From Microbacterium proteolyticum (lineage in GTDB: Bacteria; Actinomycetota; Actinomycetes; Actinomycetales; Microbacteriaceae): a DNA stretch of 64,000 nt. The translations under genes and the position numbers were made by a program. The notes below the pieces were generated by a model. That model made no database searches and was not told where the DNA came from. It worked only from the letters and a program-made list of their open reading frames with translations. The stretch is from the NCBI RefSeq assembly GCF_029639405.1, contig NZ_CP121274.1, forward strand, positions 1,736,001 through 1,800,000, in the 5' to 3' direction. Shown here piece after piece: positions 8,708 to 17,139 of the stretch (within the stretch, counting starts at the first letter, position 1; each line of letters starts with the position of its first letter).

Positions 8708-9803
8708 GAAGAAGCCCCGCCTCGACGAGATCGTCGATCGCACGATCGACGAGGGGCGCGGGGTCGGCGTTCTCGGGTGCGCCATGCACCGCCACGACGG
8801 CATCCCGCAGTTCCTCGCGGGTCTGCGGTCGGATCGCCGTGAGCCACAGAACGGGGGCGATTCCGTCGAGGACCCGTATCGTGCTGTCCGACATCACGAT
8901 GATGCTGCCGTCGTCGAGTTCGATGGCATCGGACACCTCTGCGCGGCCGACACGGCCGACAGGTACGGCTGACGGATGGTCCGTGCACGCCCGCCAGGAC
9001 GGCGCGATGCCCCTTCGTCGGGCGAGGTGCTCGATCGTGTCACGGAGGTTCTCGGCTTCCGCGTACGAGACCTGCGCCACTCCGCCGACGCGGGCGATCG
9101 CCTGGGCGAGGGTCTGCAGCGGGCGTTCGAGCGAGGCCAGATAGCTCATCTGAGGGATCAGCGCCAGCATGGCATCGAGCAGGGAGATTTCCGAGACCAG
9201 AACGCCATCGGCGTCGGCGCGCCGCTCGAGCAGGACCAGAGCGGACAGGGTGAGGGTCCGTTCTGGCAGATCGAGTAGGCCCGCCGCGGACGGAGGGATC
9301 TGCCGTTTCGTGGGCAGGCCGGGTTCGATGATCGACAGCGGCTTGCGGTAGGGCAGCACCTCGCCGTCCGCTCGGACCGCGATGCTCTCGTCACTCACGT
9401 ACCCGTAGGTCTCCCCGAGCCGACGCGCGGCCGTGGTCTTGCCGCGCCCGGACGGTCCGACGAAGGCGACGACACGACCGTCGGGCAGAGCGAGTCCGCA
9501 GGCGTGGAAGAGGAGCGCCGTCCCCTTCACATCGTCGAGGGCGGCCAGGGTGACGCGGGTCGACAAGTCCGACAGCGCCGTCTCGACGGAGCCTCCGGTC
9601 ACGTCCACCACGGGCGCGTCGGTCGCGATGGTGCGCTCCGCGACGGCGTCGGACCACGCGAGCTCTGCTGCGGTCACGATCTCGTCGGAGACGGTGGGCG
9701 CGAAGCGGACGACGATGCGCGTTCCCAGGGCGTCCACGATCAGACGGCGCGTGTCCTTGTTCGGACCGTGGGCGTCATTCACGTGGCGTGTCCCGTTGCT
9801 CAT
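8697..9803 (-). CDS. HPr kinase-like P-loop protein
   Basis: A 368-aa protein whose C-terminal two thirds resemble the HPr kinase/phosphorylase fold: the P-loop GPSGRGKTT at about 116-124, followed by GYVSDES, an Asp-Glu acidic motif in the expected position. The ATG at 9803 is used; an upstream TTG at 9815 is less likely. HPrK homologues outside sugar regulation phosphorylate peptide precursors in some lasso-peptide clusters, or occur with PqqD-like proteins in exopolysaccharide clusters. The target here is unknown and no HPr gene is present. It heads the four-gene operon (kinase, signal peptidase, PqqD-like, nucleotidyltransferase) and diverges from the polymerase gene. Confidence 0.8.
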   Translation of the reverse strand: MSNGTRHVNDAHGPNKDTRRLIVDALGTRIVVRFAPTVSDEIVTAAELAWSDAVAERTIATDAPVVDVTGGSVETALSDLSTRVTLAALDDVKGTALLFHACGLALPDGRVVAFVGPSGRGKTTAARRLGETYGYVSDESIAVRADGEVLPYRKPLSIIEPGLPTKRQIPPSAAGLLDLPERTLTLSALVLLERRADADGVLVSEISLLDAMLALIPQMSYLASLERPLQTLAQAIARVGGVAQVSYAEAENLRDTIEHLARRRGIAPSWRACTDHPSAVPVGRVGRAEVSDAIELDDGSIIVMSDSTIRVLDGIAPVLWLTAIRPQTREELRDAVVAVHGAPENADPAPLVDRAIDDLVEAGLLRAP

Positions 9804-9833
9804 CGATTCGATCAATATCCCGCCGATCCTCGC

Positions 9834-9851
9834 CGTTCGGTGTTCCGAACG
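9834..9851. promoter_or_regulatory. Inverted repeat in divergent promoter region
   Basis: CGTTCGG at 9834-9840 and CCGAACG at 9845-9851 form a perfect 7-bp dyad with a 4-nt centre. It lies between the divergent kinase cassette and the polymerase gene, about 30 bp upstream of the kinase start, and could be an operator for either side. Confidence 0.35.
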
Positions 9852-9970
9852 CCCGTTCCACCGTGCTTCCTGACCATACTGGCCGACTCCGCGGCGAGGG
9901 CGAATTCCGATCCTGCCTGGGACGTGACAGCATGAGAGGATACGGCGCCCACGGCCGATGGGGAGATGTC

Positions 9971-11266
9971 ATGACGCTACTGCTGATCGTCGCGGCGGTT
10001 GCCGGTCTCATCCTGATATTCATCCTTCCGCGCCGTGTTCTCCCTCCGCTCGCGCTCATCGTGCTCGTCCTGGTGCCGGTCGGGTACATGGACCTGTCGC
10101 GGACCATCGGCCGCTACTACACCCCGGCGTTGATCATCATCCTCGTCTGGGCATTGCGCCTCATCTTCGCCAAGAAGGAGGAGCGCATCCCCGGTCGACC
10201 GTCGGCGGCCGGTGTCCTGTGGCTGCCCGTCCTCGGGCTTCTCGCGATATCCACCATCGCGAGCTCGAATGCGACGCTCTCCCTGAGCTGGATCGCCACC
10301 GTGGTGGTCGCCGCGATCCTCCCGTACTACCTCGGCCGCAGCCGAGCCGAAGGCGTCTGGCGCGGTTCGCAGATCGTCTACGTGCTCATCGCCGTGTTCC
10401 TGGGCGCGTTGGCTGCCAGCGACTACTTCTTCGGTATCAACCCGTGGACGTCGCTGTTCTCCTACGACGTCAACGAGAAGGTCTGGTCGGTGTTCCGCAC
10501 GAGGACGAGCCTCGGTCACCCGTTGGTCACGGCCACCGTCGCCAGCGTGTGCACCATGGTCGCCCTGTTCGGACAGCGCATCCCGCGTGTTCTGCGGGTC
10601 GCGGGTCTCATCGGCGGTGGCGTCGCGCTCGTGCTCGCCGTCTCCCGGACCAGTGTCCTCGCGGTCGCCCTCGGTGTCGCCGTCGGGTGCCTCGTGCTTC
10701 TGTTCGGTCCGAGCGCCGAGTCGGGGAAGTCGCGGCGGTTGCCTGGTTTCCTGCTCTTGATCGCCGGCGTCGGATTCCTGCTCGTCGTGACGAACTCGCC
10801 CCTCCTCGCCGAGCGCAACGAGTCGACCGGTGGCGTCGCGTCCAGCATGTATCGCGAGGAGTCCACCGGGGTCGCGCTGTCGATGATCGCCAAGAACTGG
10901 TTCATCGGCACCGGTCCGGGAACGGCGCCCACACAGTTCGCCGCGGTGTACGACGGCCCGCTCGAGAACTCTGCGCTGCAACTGTTCCTGTCGCTGGGTG
11001 TGCCGCTTGCGTCGATGGCGTTGCTGGCCGTCGCGATCCTGGTCGCACGCCTCGCGCTCCGCGGCGAGGCGACCCTGGCCGCCGGCTTGCTCGCGTTCGC
11101 GGTCAGCCTCGTGGGGTTCAGCGCGATCGACGTCAACCCGGCCATGCTGGTGCTTCTGTCGCCTCTGCTCTACCGGGCGGGACAGGTGCTCAGCGGCGTC
11201 GACAAGCGGGCGTCCGAAATCGCCCTCGCCCAGCCGAAACCTGCCGCCCGGCTGGGGCTCTACTGA
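9971..11266 (+). CDS. O-antigen ligase/polymerase family protein (Wzy-like)
   Basis: A 431-aa integral membrane protein with about ten or more hydrophobic segments, starting directly with MTLLLIVAAVAGLILIFIL. The pattern fits Wzy polymerases and WaaL ligases: TM helices on both sides of a longer extracytoplasmic loop at about residues 255-310 (containing REESTGVALSM and GTGPGTAP). In a cluster with a flippase and chain-length regulators it most likely polymerises lipid-linked repeat units outside the membrane. The ATG at 9971 has GGGGAG upstream; a longer form from 9932 is possible. The gene stands alone on the plus strand and its stop codon lies in a terminator hairpin. Confidence 0.8.
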   Translation: MTLLLIVAAVAGLILIFILPRRVLPPLALIVLVLVPVGYMDLSRTIGRYYTPALIIILVWALRLIFAKKEERIPGRPSAAGVLWLPVLGLLAISTIASSNATLSLSWIATVVVAAILPYYLGRSRAEGVWRGSQIVYVLIAVFLGALAASDYFFGINPWTSLFSYDVNEKVWSVFRTRTSLGHPLVTATVASVCTMVALFGQRIPRVLRVAGLIGGGVALVLAVSRTSVLAVALGVAVGCLVLLFGPSAESGKSRRLPGFLLLIAGVGFLLVVTNSPLLAERNESTGGVASSMYREESTGVALSMIAKNWFIGTGPGTAPTQFAAVYDGPLENSALQLFLSLGVPLASMALLAVAILVARLALRGEATLAAGLLAFAVSLVGFSAIDVNPAMLVLLSPLLYRAGQVLSGVDKRASEIALAQPKPAARLGLY

Positions 11267-11283
11267 GCTTCAGCCCCAGCCGG
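11248..11283. terminator. Bidirectional terminator between convergent genes
   Basis: A perfect 12-bp stem (11248-11259 with 11272-11283) with a 12-nt loop spans the polymerase stop codon. It lies between the polymerase gene and the convergent glycosyltransferase operon that ends at 11312. Confidence 0.6.
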
Positions 11284-11311
11284 CGGTGGATTCCGCGCTG
11301 GACCGTGCCGT

Positions 11312-12265
11312 CTAGAGCGGGCGGATCTTACGTGCCGAAGCGGCATGGAGATCGTCGAGGGTGATCTCGTCCGCTTCCCGCACGATGGCGAGGTTGCGTT
11401 GCTCGAGGAGTCGAGCGATCTGCGCCTGGTGATCGTCGATGTGCTCGCCGTGGGCGGAGCGCCGGACCACGAGGATGGGATACACGCCCATCTCGATGAG
11501 GCGCAGCACGCTCCCGACCCCGGCGTGGCTCACCACGACTCCGGCCGAGAGCGCGGCTGCATCGAAGCGGGCGCTGGAGAAGAAGTCGTTGACCTCACCG
11601 GGGAGACGGTCCGGTGCCGGGGTGACACCGAGCTGCCAGATCGTGCGTTCGTCGACCGCGCCGATCTCCACCAGGCGCTCCACTGGTCGGGGGAAGGGGT
11701 ATCGACGCAGGGTGCCGAGCGTGACGAAGAGGCTCGGCTTCGACTCGGTCGCTTCGGCGGGAACGGACTCGAACCGGTCGAGAACGGAGCCGTGGTACTC
11801 CCACCGACCCGTGCGCCAGGCCTCGTGCTGCGTCCAGACGGTCGACGCGAGGCGTGACCGGTAGACCAGTCTCCCCGTCACCGAGGGGCCCTCGACGCGG
11901 GAGACGCTCTCGATGTAGAGCGTCGGCAGGCCCCTCGTACGGGCGGCGACGAACGCGGGAGCGGCGATCGCGGCCCCCGTGCTGACGACACCGTCGAACC
12001 GACCGGATGCCAGGATGCGACGCAGGCGCGGTACAGCTCGGATCGCGCCGAGAGCGTCTCGCTGCTCGACCGGGGGAACGTAGTGCGTTCGACTCGAGTC
12101 GAGGAGACCGTGCGCCTGCGGTGTGTCGAACGTCACCCATTGTGAGTCGGGGGCGATGTCCGAGCCCTCCGAGAGCCGGTGCAACTGTTCGAGGTGCCCG
12201 CCGTTCGAGGCCACGAGGAGCAGACGCGGGCGGGGCTTGGCGAAAGCCGTCGAGATGTCGATCAC
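11312..12265 (-). CDS. Glycosyltransferase, fused Alg14/Alg13-type
   Basis: A 317-aa single-chain protein. The N-terminal half has LLVASNGGHLEQLHRL and the VVSTGAAIAAPA helix, as in Alg14/PssD/EpsE acceptor-binding proteins. The C-terminal half (from about residue 175: SLFVTLGT, then VVSHAGVGSVL) matches the Alg13/PssE donor-binding domain. Such pairs transfer a sugar from a nucleotide donor to a lipid-linked acceptor. They are often two proteins; here they are joined. The GTG at 12265 overlaps the stop of the pyruvyltransferase gene (GTGA), so translation is coupled. It is the last gene of the minus-strand assembly operon. Confidence 0.8.
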   Translation of the reverse strand: MIDISTAFAKPRPRLLLVASNGGHLEQLHRLSEGSDIAPDSQWVTFDTPQAHGLLDSSRTHYVPPVEQRDALGAIRAVPRLRRILASGRFDGVVSTGAAIAAPAFVAARTRGLPTLYIESVSRVEGPSVTGRLVYRSRLASTVWTQHEAWRTGRWEYHGSVLDRFESVPAEATESKPSLFVTLGTLRRYPFPRPVERLVEIGAVDERTIWQLGVTPAPDRLPGEVNDFFSSARFDAAALSAGVVVSHAGVGSVLRLIEMGVYPILVVRRSAHGEHIDDHQAQIARLLEQRNLAIVREADEITLDDLHAASARKIRPL

Positions 12266-13329
12266 CGTCGTCTCCTCAGTGTCGTGCGGACTGTGTCGCG
12301 GACCTCGCGCAGCTTCTCCACGGCGCGGCCGAGCGCTTCCTGCTGAGACTCCCGCGAGCCGGCGGCATCCGCCAGTCGGCGTCGGATCTCATCGGGCGTC
12401 GCCTGAGCGGAGTCGACGGCGATGATGGGAACGCCCGCCGCGTCGAAGTGCCGTTGGATCTTGTCGGTCGGGCCGTCCGCCACGGTGCTGACCGCGGCGC
12501 CTTCGGTCAGAGCGACGATCAACGCGTGCAACCGGTCGCTGACGACGAGCGCCGACTCATCGAAAACGCGGCGCACCGCGTCCTCCTGTTCCGCGTGATC
12601 GCGGCCGGTCCAGGCGATGTAATCGGCATCCCACTCGGCGGCCAGCTCCGCGCCCAGGGGCTCGTCCCGCTCCACCTGCGTCACCACGGTGAGGGCCAGG
12701 CCGAGGTCGTCGGCCGTGGCACGGACAGCCTCTCGCCACGTCGATGACGGGGCGTCTCGGTCGCCGCGCATCGTGACGGTGAGACGCGTGCGCTCCCGCT
12801 TGTCGCCATCGGCGCGCCCGATCTGGCCGAAGCCGAGGTCGGGCATGACCTCGCCGCGGCGCATGATGCGGGCGGTGCGGGTGTCGCGCCACGCGGTGTA
12901 GTGGGCAAGCCCGAGGGTCGAGCGCAGTACCGCGGTGGGGAACGTGTCGAAGTTGCGTGACCCGGCGCCGACCCGCACCACCACACCGCCGCGGGCGCGG
13001 GTCGCCACAACCAGGGGCAGGAGCCCGACGTGCTCTTTGAGGCCGGCGATCGTCAGCTGGATCTCGCCGGGCTTGTAGACGTAGGCCACGTCGCGACTTC
13101 CGCGGAGTGCCGAGGCGAGAGCCGCTCCCCACGCCTTGACGCTCCGATAGACGACGGCGTCCGACGGGAGCTCCAGCGACCGGTCGTACGCGTCCGTGGA
13201 GGCTCCGACGTACACGTGCAGTTCGCCCTCGGGAGAGAGCCATTCGACGAGCTCGCGACGCAGGACGATATCGCCGATGTTCTCGTGCTGACCCACGAGC
13301 GGAACGAAGATCTTCATCGCGTGGCTCAC
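12262..13329 (-). CDS. Polysaccharide pyruvyl transferase family protein
   Basis: A 355-aa protein with the N-terminal pattern VGQHENIGDIVLRRELVEWL and the C-terminal SDRLHALIVALTEGA motif of PF04230. Members transfer pyruvate from phosphoenolpyruvate to a sugar as a ketal, which gives exopolysaccharides negative charge. The GTG at 13329 overlaps the preceding stop by 4 nt (GTGA); an ATG at 13317 is an alternative start. It sits between two glycosyltransferase genes in one operon, so its acceptor is probably the repeat unit assembled by its neighbours (inference). Confidence 0.85.
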   Translation of the reverse strand: MSHAMKIFVPLVGQHENIGDIVLRRELVEWLSPEGELHVYVGASTDAYDRSLELPSDAVVYRSVKAWGAALASALRGSRDVAYVYKPGEIQLTIAGLKEHVGLLPLVVATRARGGVVVRVGAGSRNFDTFPTAVLRSTLGLAHYTAWRDTRTARIMRRGEVMPDLGFGQIGRADGDKRERTRLTVTMRGDRDAPSSTWREAVRATADDLGLALTVVTQVERDEPLGAELAAEWDADYIAWTGRDHAEQEDAVRRVFDESALVVSDRLHALIVALTEGAAVSTVADGPTDKIQRHFDAAGVPIIAVDSAQATPDEIRRRLADAAGSRESQQEALGRAVEKLREVRDTVRTTLRRRR

Positions 13330-14429
13330 TTCGACAGCAGGTTGGGCACGATGATGGCGGCCGACAGGTCGCGCACCGACGTCGCGGCATCCGCTGCGGA
13401 GAGCTCGGCGGCGCGGACGATGGCGTCGGCGAGTTGCGCCGGGTTCTCGGCCTCGGCGGCGCGCGCGCCGTTGGATCCCTCGACGACGAGTCCGTTCGGC
13501 TCCCCGCCGGGGGTCGTCGCCACGGGGAGCCCAGTGCCCAGAGCCTCGACGATCGAGCGGGAGAATCCCTCGAAGCGAGAGCTCATCAAGAGCAGATCGT
13601 GCTCGCGCATGAGGTTCCCGACACTCCCCTTGGGAACGGCGCCGCGGAAGTCGACGCGGTCGGTGAGACCGAGCTCAGCTGCCCGCTCGCGCATGCGAGC
13701 CTCGAGCGTGCCGCTACCGGCGACGGTGAGGTGGAAGTCTTCCGGGGTCCGGGCGAATGCGTCGAGCGCCAGTTCGGGATTCTTCGCCGGTTCGATCCGG
13801 CACGCCCACAGCACCCGACGCTTGATGTCGCTCTCGCGCTCGGCCGGGAAGAATTCGGTGGGGTCGTACCAGGTGGGCGAGAAGTGGACGTTGTCCGAGA
13901 ACGCCTGCAGACGCTCGGCGCCGTCACGGCTGAAGATGACCACGGCACGCGAATGCTTGACGACGCGTCGCTCGAGGAAGCGGTAGAAGCCCCGCGCCCG
14001 CCGGAAGAACGAGACGCTTCCCAGCTTCAGGTTCGCATCGCCGCTACTGTGCATGAACTGCACATGCGGGACGCCGCGGAAGTGGCGCAGCGCCACATCA
14101 CCGACGTTGACGCGGTGCGTCTGAACGATGTCCGCATCGGCTTTGGGGAGATACTTCCGCAGTCCCTGGGCCAGCCGGACCGAGTGGGGAATGCGACGGG
14201 TGAGGTTGGCATGATCGAGCCGGGTCAGAGCCATGAACTGGAACGTCCGCCCCCCGATCTCGTACTCCTGCCACTTTCCGAGCGGCTTGTCGCCGATGGC
14301 ATCCACTCCGGCGATGCGGATGATCTCGTCCTCGGGGGCGAATTTCACGAGTCCGCGGATGCAGGTGTCGATCCCGCCCGGCTTGGGTCGTACCGGGTCG
14401 AACTGTTCGATGAGGAGGCGAGTGGGCAT
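13326..14429 (-). CDS. Glycosyltransferase family 4 protein
   Basis: A 367-aa GT-B enzyme. The N-terminal acceptor domain starts with an EQFDPVRPKPGGIDTCIRG-type loop. The C-terminal donor domain (from about 205) has ACRIEPAKNPELALDAF and the E-x7-E type motif FEGFSRSIVEALGTGLPV. It retains the sugar configuration, but donor and acceptor cannot be read from sequence. It overlaps the pyruvyltransferase gene and follows the flippase gene by 15 nt, within the same operon. Confidence 0.88.
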   Translation of the reverse strand: MPTRLLIEQFDPVRPKPGGIDTCIRGLVKFAPEDEIIRIAGVDAIGDKPLGKWQEYEIGGRTFQFMALTRLDHANLTRRIPHSVRLAQGLRKYLPKADADIVQTHRVNVGDVALRHFRGVPHVQFMHSSGDANLKLGSVSFFRRARGFYRFLERRVVKHSRAVVIFSRDGAERLQAFSDNVHFSPTWYDPTEFFPAERESDIKRRVLWACRIEPAKNPELALDAFARTPEDFHLTVAGSGTLEARMRERAAELGLTDRVDFRGAVPKGSVGNLMREHDLLLMSSRFEGFSRSIVEALGTGLPVATTPGGEPNGLVVEGSNGARAAEAENPAQLADAIVRAAELSAADAATSVRDLSAAIIVPNLLSK

Positions 14430-14444
14430 GTGATCTCCTGGCCT

Positions 14445-16055
14445 TTACTTGCGGAGCCATCGCAGCAGGGCGATGGGTGAGACGAGCGAACGGCGGACGG
14501 CGAGCGTGTAGACGGCGATGAGGAGCGTCGCTTGGACCGCAGCGACGATGAGGGCGGCCCAGGTCGGCAGGTCGAAGACGAAAAGCGCGTACCAGCCGGG
14601 GGCTCCGATGACGACGGTCAGGATCGCGCCCACGATGACGCCACGCAGCATCGCTCCGCGGCGCGCATCCTCCACCCGGTAGTCGAGGCGGCGGCGAAGC
14701 CAGATCATCTTGATCGGCAGGTCCGCCCAGTAGGAGATCGCGAATGTCAGGGCCATCCCGAAGAGCACGAGCGGCGCGGGGAGGAGGAAGAAGGCCAGAA
14801 CCGCGCCGATGGCCCAGATCGCGTTGACCGTGATGCTGCTGAGCAACGGGCGCAGCCCGTCGTGGTTGGCGTAGAAAGGCCGGATCAGCAGGGCATGGAG
14901 GGAGTAGGGGAGCAGGCCGGTGGCGAGGATCGCCACAGTGACACCGATCATGCGTGCCGCCGACGGAGAGGTCTGGCCGCGCGCGAACAGGATCTCGCCG
15001 ATCGCGGGTCCGCAGGCGATCATGATGCTGGCGACGGGGATGATGAAGGACGACAGACGCAGGAGGGCGTCGTCCAACTCGCCGTGGGCGGCTCGGACGT
15101 CACCGGTGCCGAAGTGCTTCGCCATCCGCTGGAGCAGGATCGACGACAGACTGGATCCGGCGATTCCCTGGACCACGGAGATGAGCGCCATGGCGAAGAA
15201 GAATGCGGAATAACCGAAGCCCTCGAAGCCCTGTTCTGAGGCCGTGGTGCCAGCCTGTGCCGTCCATGCGGCAGTCAGGAGGTTCGTTGCTTGGTAGCAC
15301 ATGGCGGATGCCACGCTCAGCACGCCCGTGCGCACGGCGATGCGTAGTCCCAGGCCTCGGATGCCGCCCCGCAGACGAGCACGGAATCCGACCCTCCGCA
15401 GCAGGATGAGGAGCGCGGTCAACTGAACGATTGTTCCGCCGAGCGTGGTGGCACCCAGCACGGTGATCAGCTCCGGGGAGACGCTGGTGGGATCGTTGCC
15501 GTTGACCGTGCCGTTGACGATCACGATCGCGCTACCCGCGATGACACTCAGGCTCGACACCGCGGGAAGCCAGCTCACCAGCGTGAACTTGCCGCGGGCG
15601 TTCATCAACTGAGACGCAACGCTGAAAACTGCGTACGCGGCGATCTGCGGTGTGCACCACAGGAAAAGAGCGATCGTCAGCTCTCGCTGGGAGGTTCCCC
15701 AGGCACTGCCGCCCAGCGCACTGACCACCTGCGGTGCGAACGCGAGCGCAACGCCGCTGATGACGAGGCCGAAAGCCGCCGAGCCCAACAGAAGGACCGT
15801 GCCGTAGCGATCCGCGTCCTCGCGGGACCGGGTCGCCAGGCGCGTGATCTGCGGCAGGAACACCGCGGCGATGGTGCCCCCGCCTAGCAGGAGGAAGATC
15901 TGGTTCGGCACCTGGTTGGCCAGGTTGTAGGAATCCGACACGATGCCGGTGCCGAGCGCCGCCGCGAGACTCAGGTTGCGGACGAATCCGATGATTCTGG
16001 AGATCAGGGTCGCGGTCGATGCGCTGAGGACGGTACGGCCCGTTCCTCCGCTCAT
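14445..16055 (-). CDS. MurJ/MviN-like lipid-linked polysaccharide flippase
   Basis: A 536-aa membrane protein with about 14 hydrophobic segments. The start (ISRIIGFVRNLSLAAALG) and the QVPNQIFLLLGGG stretch are typical of the MOP-superfamily MurJ branch. MurJ flips lipid II; in this position among glycosyltransferases it more likely exports undecaprenyl-linked repeat units in place of a classical Wzx (inference). The ATG overlaps the stop of the upstream glycosyltransferase (ATGA). No C-terminal pseudokinase extension is present, unlike actinobacterial essential MurJ (MviN) proteins, which favours a polysaccharide-specific role. Confidence 0.85.
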   Translation of the reverse strand: MSGGTGRTVLSASTATLISRIIGFVRNLSLAAALGTGIVSDSYNLANQVPNQIFLLLGGGTIAAVFLPQITRLATRSREDADRYGTVLLLGSAAFGLVISGVALAFAPQVVSALGGSAWGTSQRELTIALFLWCTPQIAAYAVFSVASQLMNARGKFTLVSWLPAVSSLSVIAGSAIVIVNGTVNGNDPTSVSPELITVLGATTLGGTIVQLTALLILLRRVGFRARLRGGIRGLGLRIAVRTGVLSVASAMCYQATNLLTAAWTAQAGTTASEQGFEGFGYSAFFFAMALISVVQGIAGSSLSSILLQRMAKHFGTGDVRAAHGELDDALLRLSSFIIPVASIMIACGPAIGEILFARGQTSPSAARMIGVTVAILATGLLPYSLHALLIRPFYANHDGLRPLLSSITVNAIWAIGAVLAFFLLPAPLVLFGMALTFAISYWADLPIKMIWLRRRLDYRVEDARRGAMLRGVIVGAILTVVIGAPGWYALFVFDLPTWAALIVAAVQATLLIAVYTLAVRRSLVSPIALLRWLRK

Positions 16056-17134
16056 CCGGCGTTCACCAGCGAGTGAATCCGGCGCCGCAACGCCTCACCG
16101 CTGCGTTCCTTCGTAAAGGTGTCGAGCCATCCCTGGTAGGAGGTCGGGGCGATGGATGCCGCCTCGAGCACACCATCTGCGAACTCCGCCGGAGAGTCCC
16201 CCGCGACGAGGACCCCCGTGACTCCCGGGACGATCGCATCCGCGACGCCCAGGGCGCGCGAGGTCACCACGCTGGGCACGCCCACCCGCGCGGCCTCGAC
16301 GAGCACGTTGCCGAAACCCTCGGAGAGAGAGGGCAGCACGACGATCGCGTTCGGCGGAAGAGACTCCGACCAGTTGGCGGTCCAGCCGTGCAGATGGGCC
16401 GTGACACCGCGCTCAGCCGCGAGCTCGGCGATCTGGTCCGAGAGTGGACCGACCCCGAAGAAGTGGGCTTCGACCTCCATGCCGTGCCGGTCCCGGCAGG
16501 CCGCAGCGGTCTCGATGAGGAGGTGCGGGCGCTTCTGATGGACGAGTCGCGCCGGGGCGACCAACGCGAGGGGTTTCTCGTCGTCCACGACACGCGCGAT
16601 CTGATCGGTATCGGCCTTCAAAGAGGGATTCAAGACGACCGACACCTTCTCCGGGGCCAGCCGATACAGTGCGATCGCTTCGCCGGCGACGGGATGCGAG
16701 ATGGCGACGAACTCGTCCGCCCAGCGGTACGTCCACCGAGCCAGCGTCTGCTTGATGCGGTACGAGAGCCCGAAAGACCCACGGAGGTGCGTGGCCATGT
16801 TCCGCCCGCTGATGATCACGCGCGGACGCGGACGCAGTCCGCGGGTGGCGGTGACCGCGAGCAGGTTCCAATAGGGCATGAGTGCCATGACCACGTCGGG
16901 ACGTTCGCGGGCGATCAACGCCCGAAGGCGCCGGACAGAAGTCACAGCCGAACCGGCGACGCTCTCGACACGGATGTCATCGGGCCGCGGGTCGTCCTTC
17001 TTGAGGTTCGTCGTCGCAACGATGACCTCCTCGCCCTGGGCGGAGAGGTACTCCATCCACTGGCGGGCGACGAACTCGGCTCCACCACCGCTGAATTTCG
17101 GAACCAGGAAGAGGATCTTCACGCGGCGATCCAT
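16052..17134 (-). CDS. Glycosyltransferase family 4 protein
   Basis: A 360-aa GT-B enzyme with the N-terminal KFSGGGAEFVARQW loop (GT4 type), APARLVHQKRPHLLIE at the start of the donor domain, and LSEGFGNVLVEAARVGVPSV as the donor-phosphate and sugar-binding motif. Substrates are unknown. It lies 5 nt downstream of the epimerase gene and overlaps the flippase gene by 4 nt, so it is the second gene of the epimerase-to-Alg14/13 operon. Confidence 0.88.
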   Translation of the reverse strand: MDRRVKILFLVPKFSGGGAEFVARQWMEYLSAQGEEVIVATTNLKKDDPRPDDIRVESVAGSAVTSVRRLRALIARERPDVVMALMPYWNLLAVTATRGLRPRPRVIISGRNMATHLRGSFGLSYRIKQTLARWTYRWADEFVAISHPVAGEAIALYRLAPEKVSVVLNPSLKADTDQIARVVDDEKPLALVAPARLVHQKRPHLLIETAAACRDRHGMEVEAHFFGVGPLSDQIAELAAERGVTAHLHGWTANWSESLPPNAIVVLPSLSEGFGNVLVEAARVGVPSVVTSRALGVADAIVPGVTGVLVAGDSPAEFADGVLEAASIAPTSYQGWLDTFTKERSGEALRRRIHSLVNAG

Positions 17135-17139
17135 CTCGC

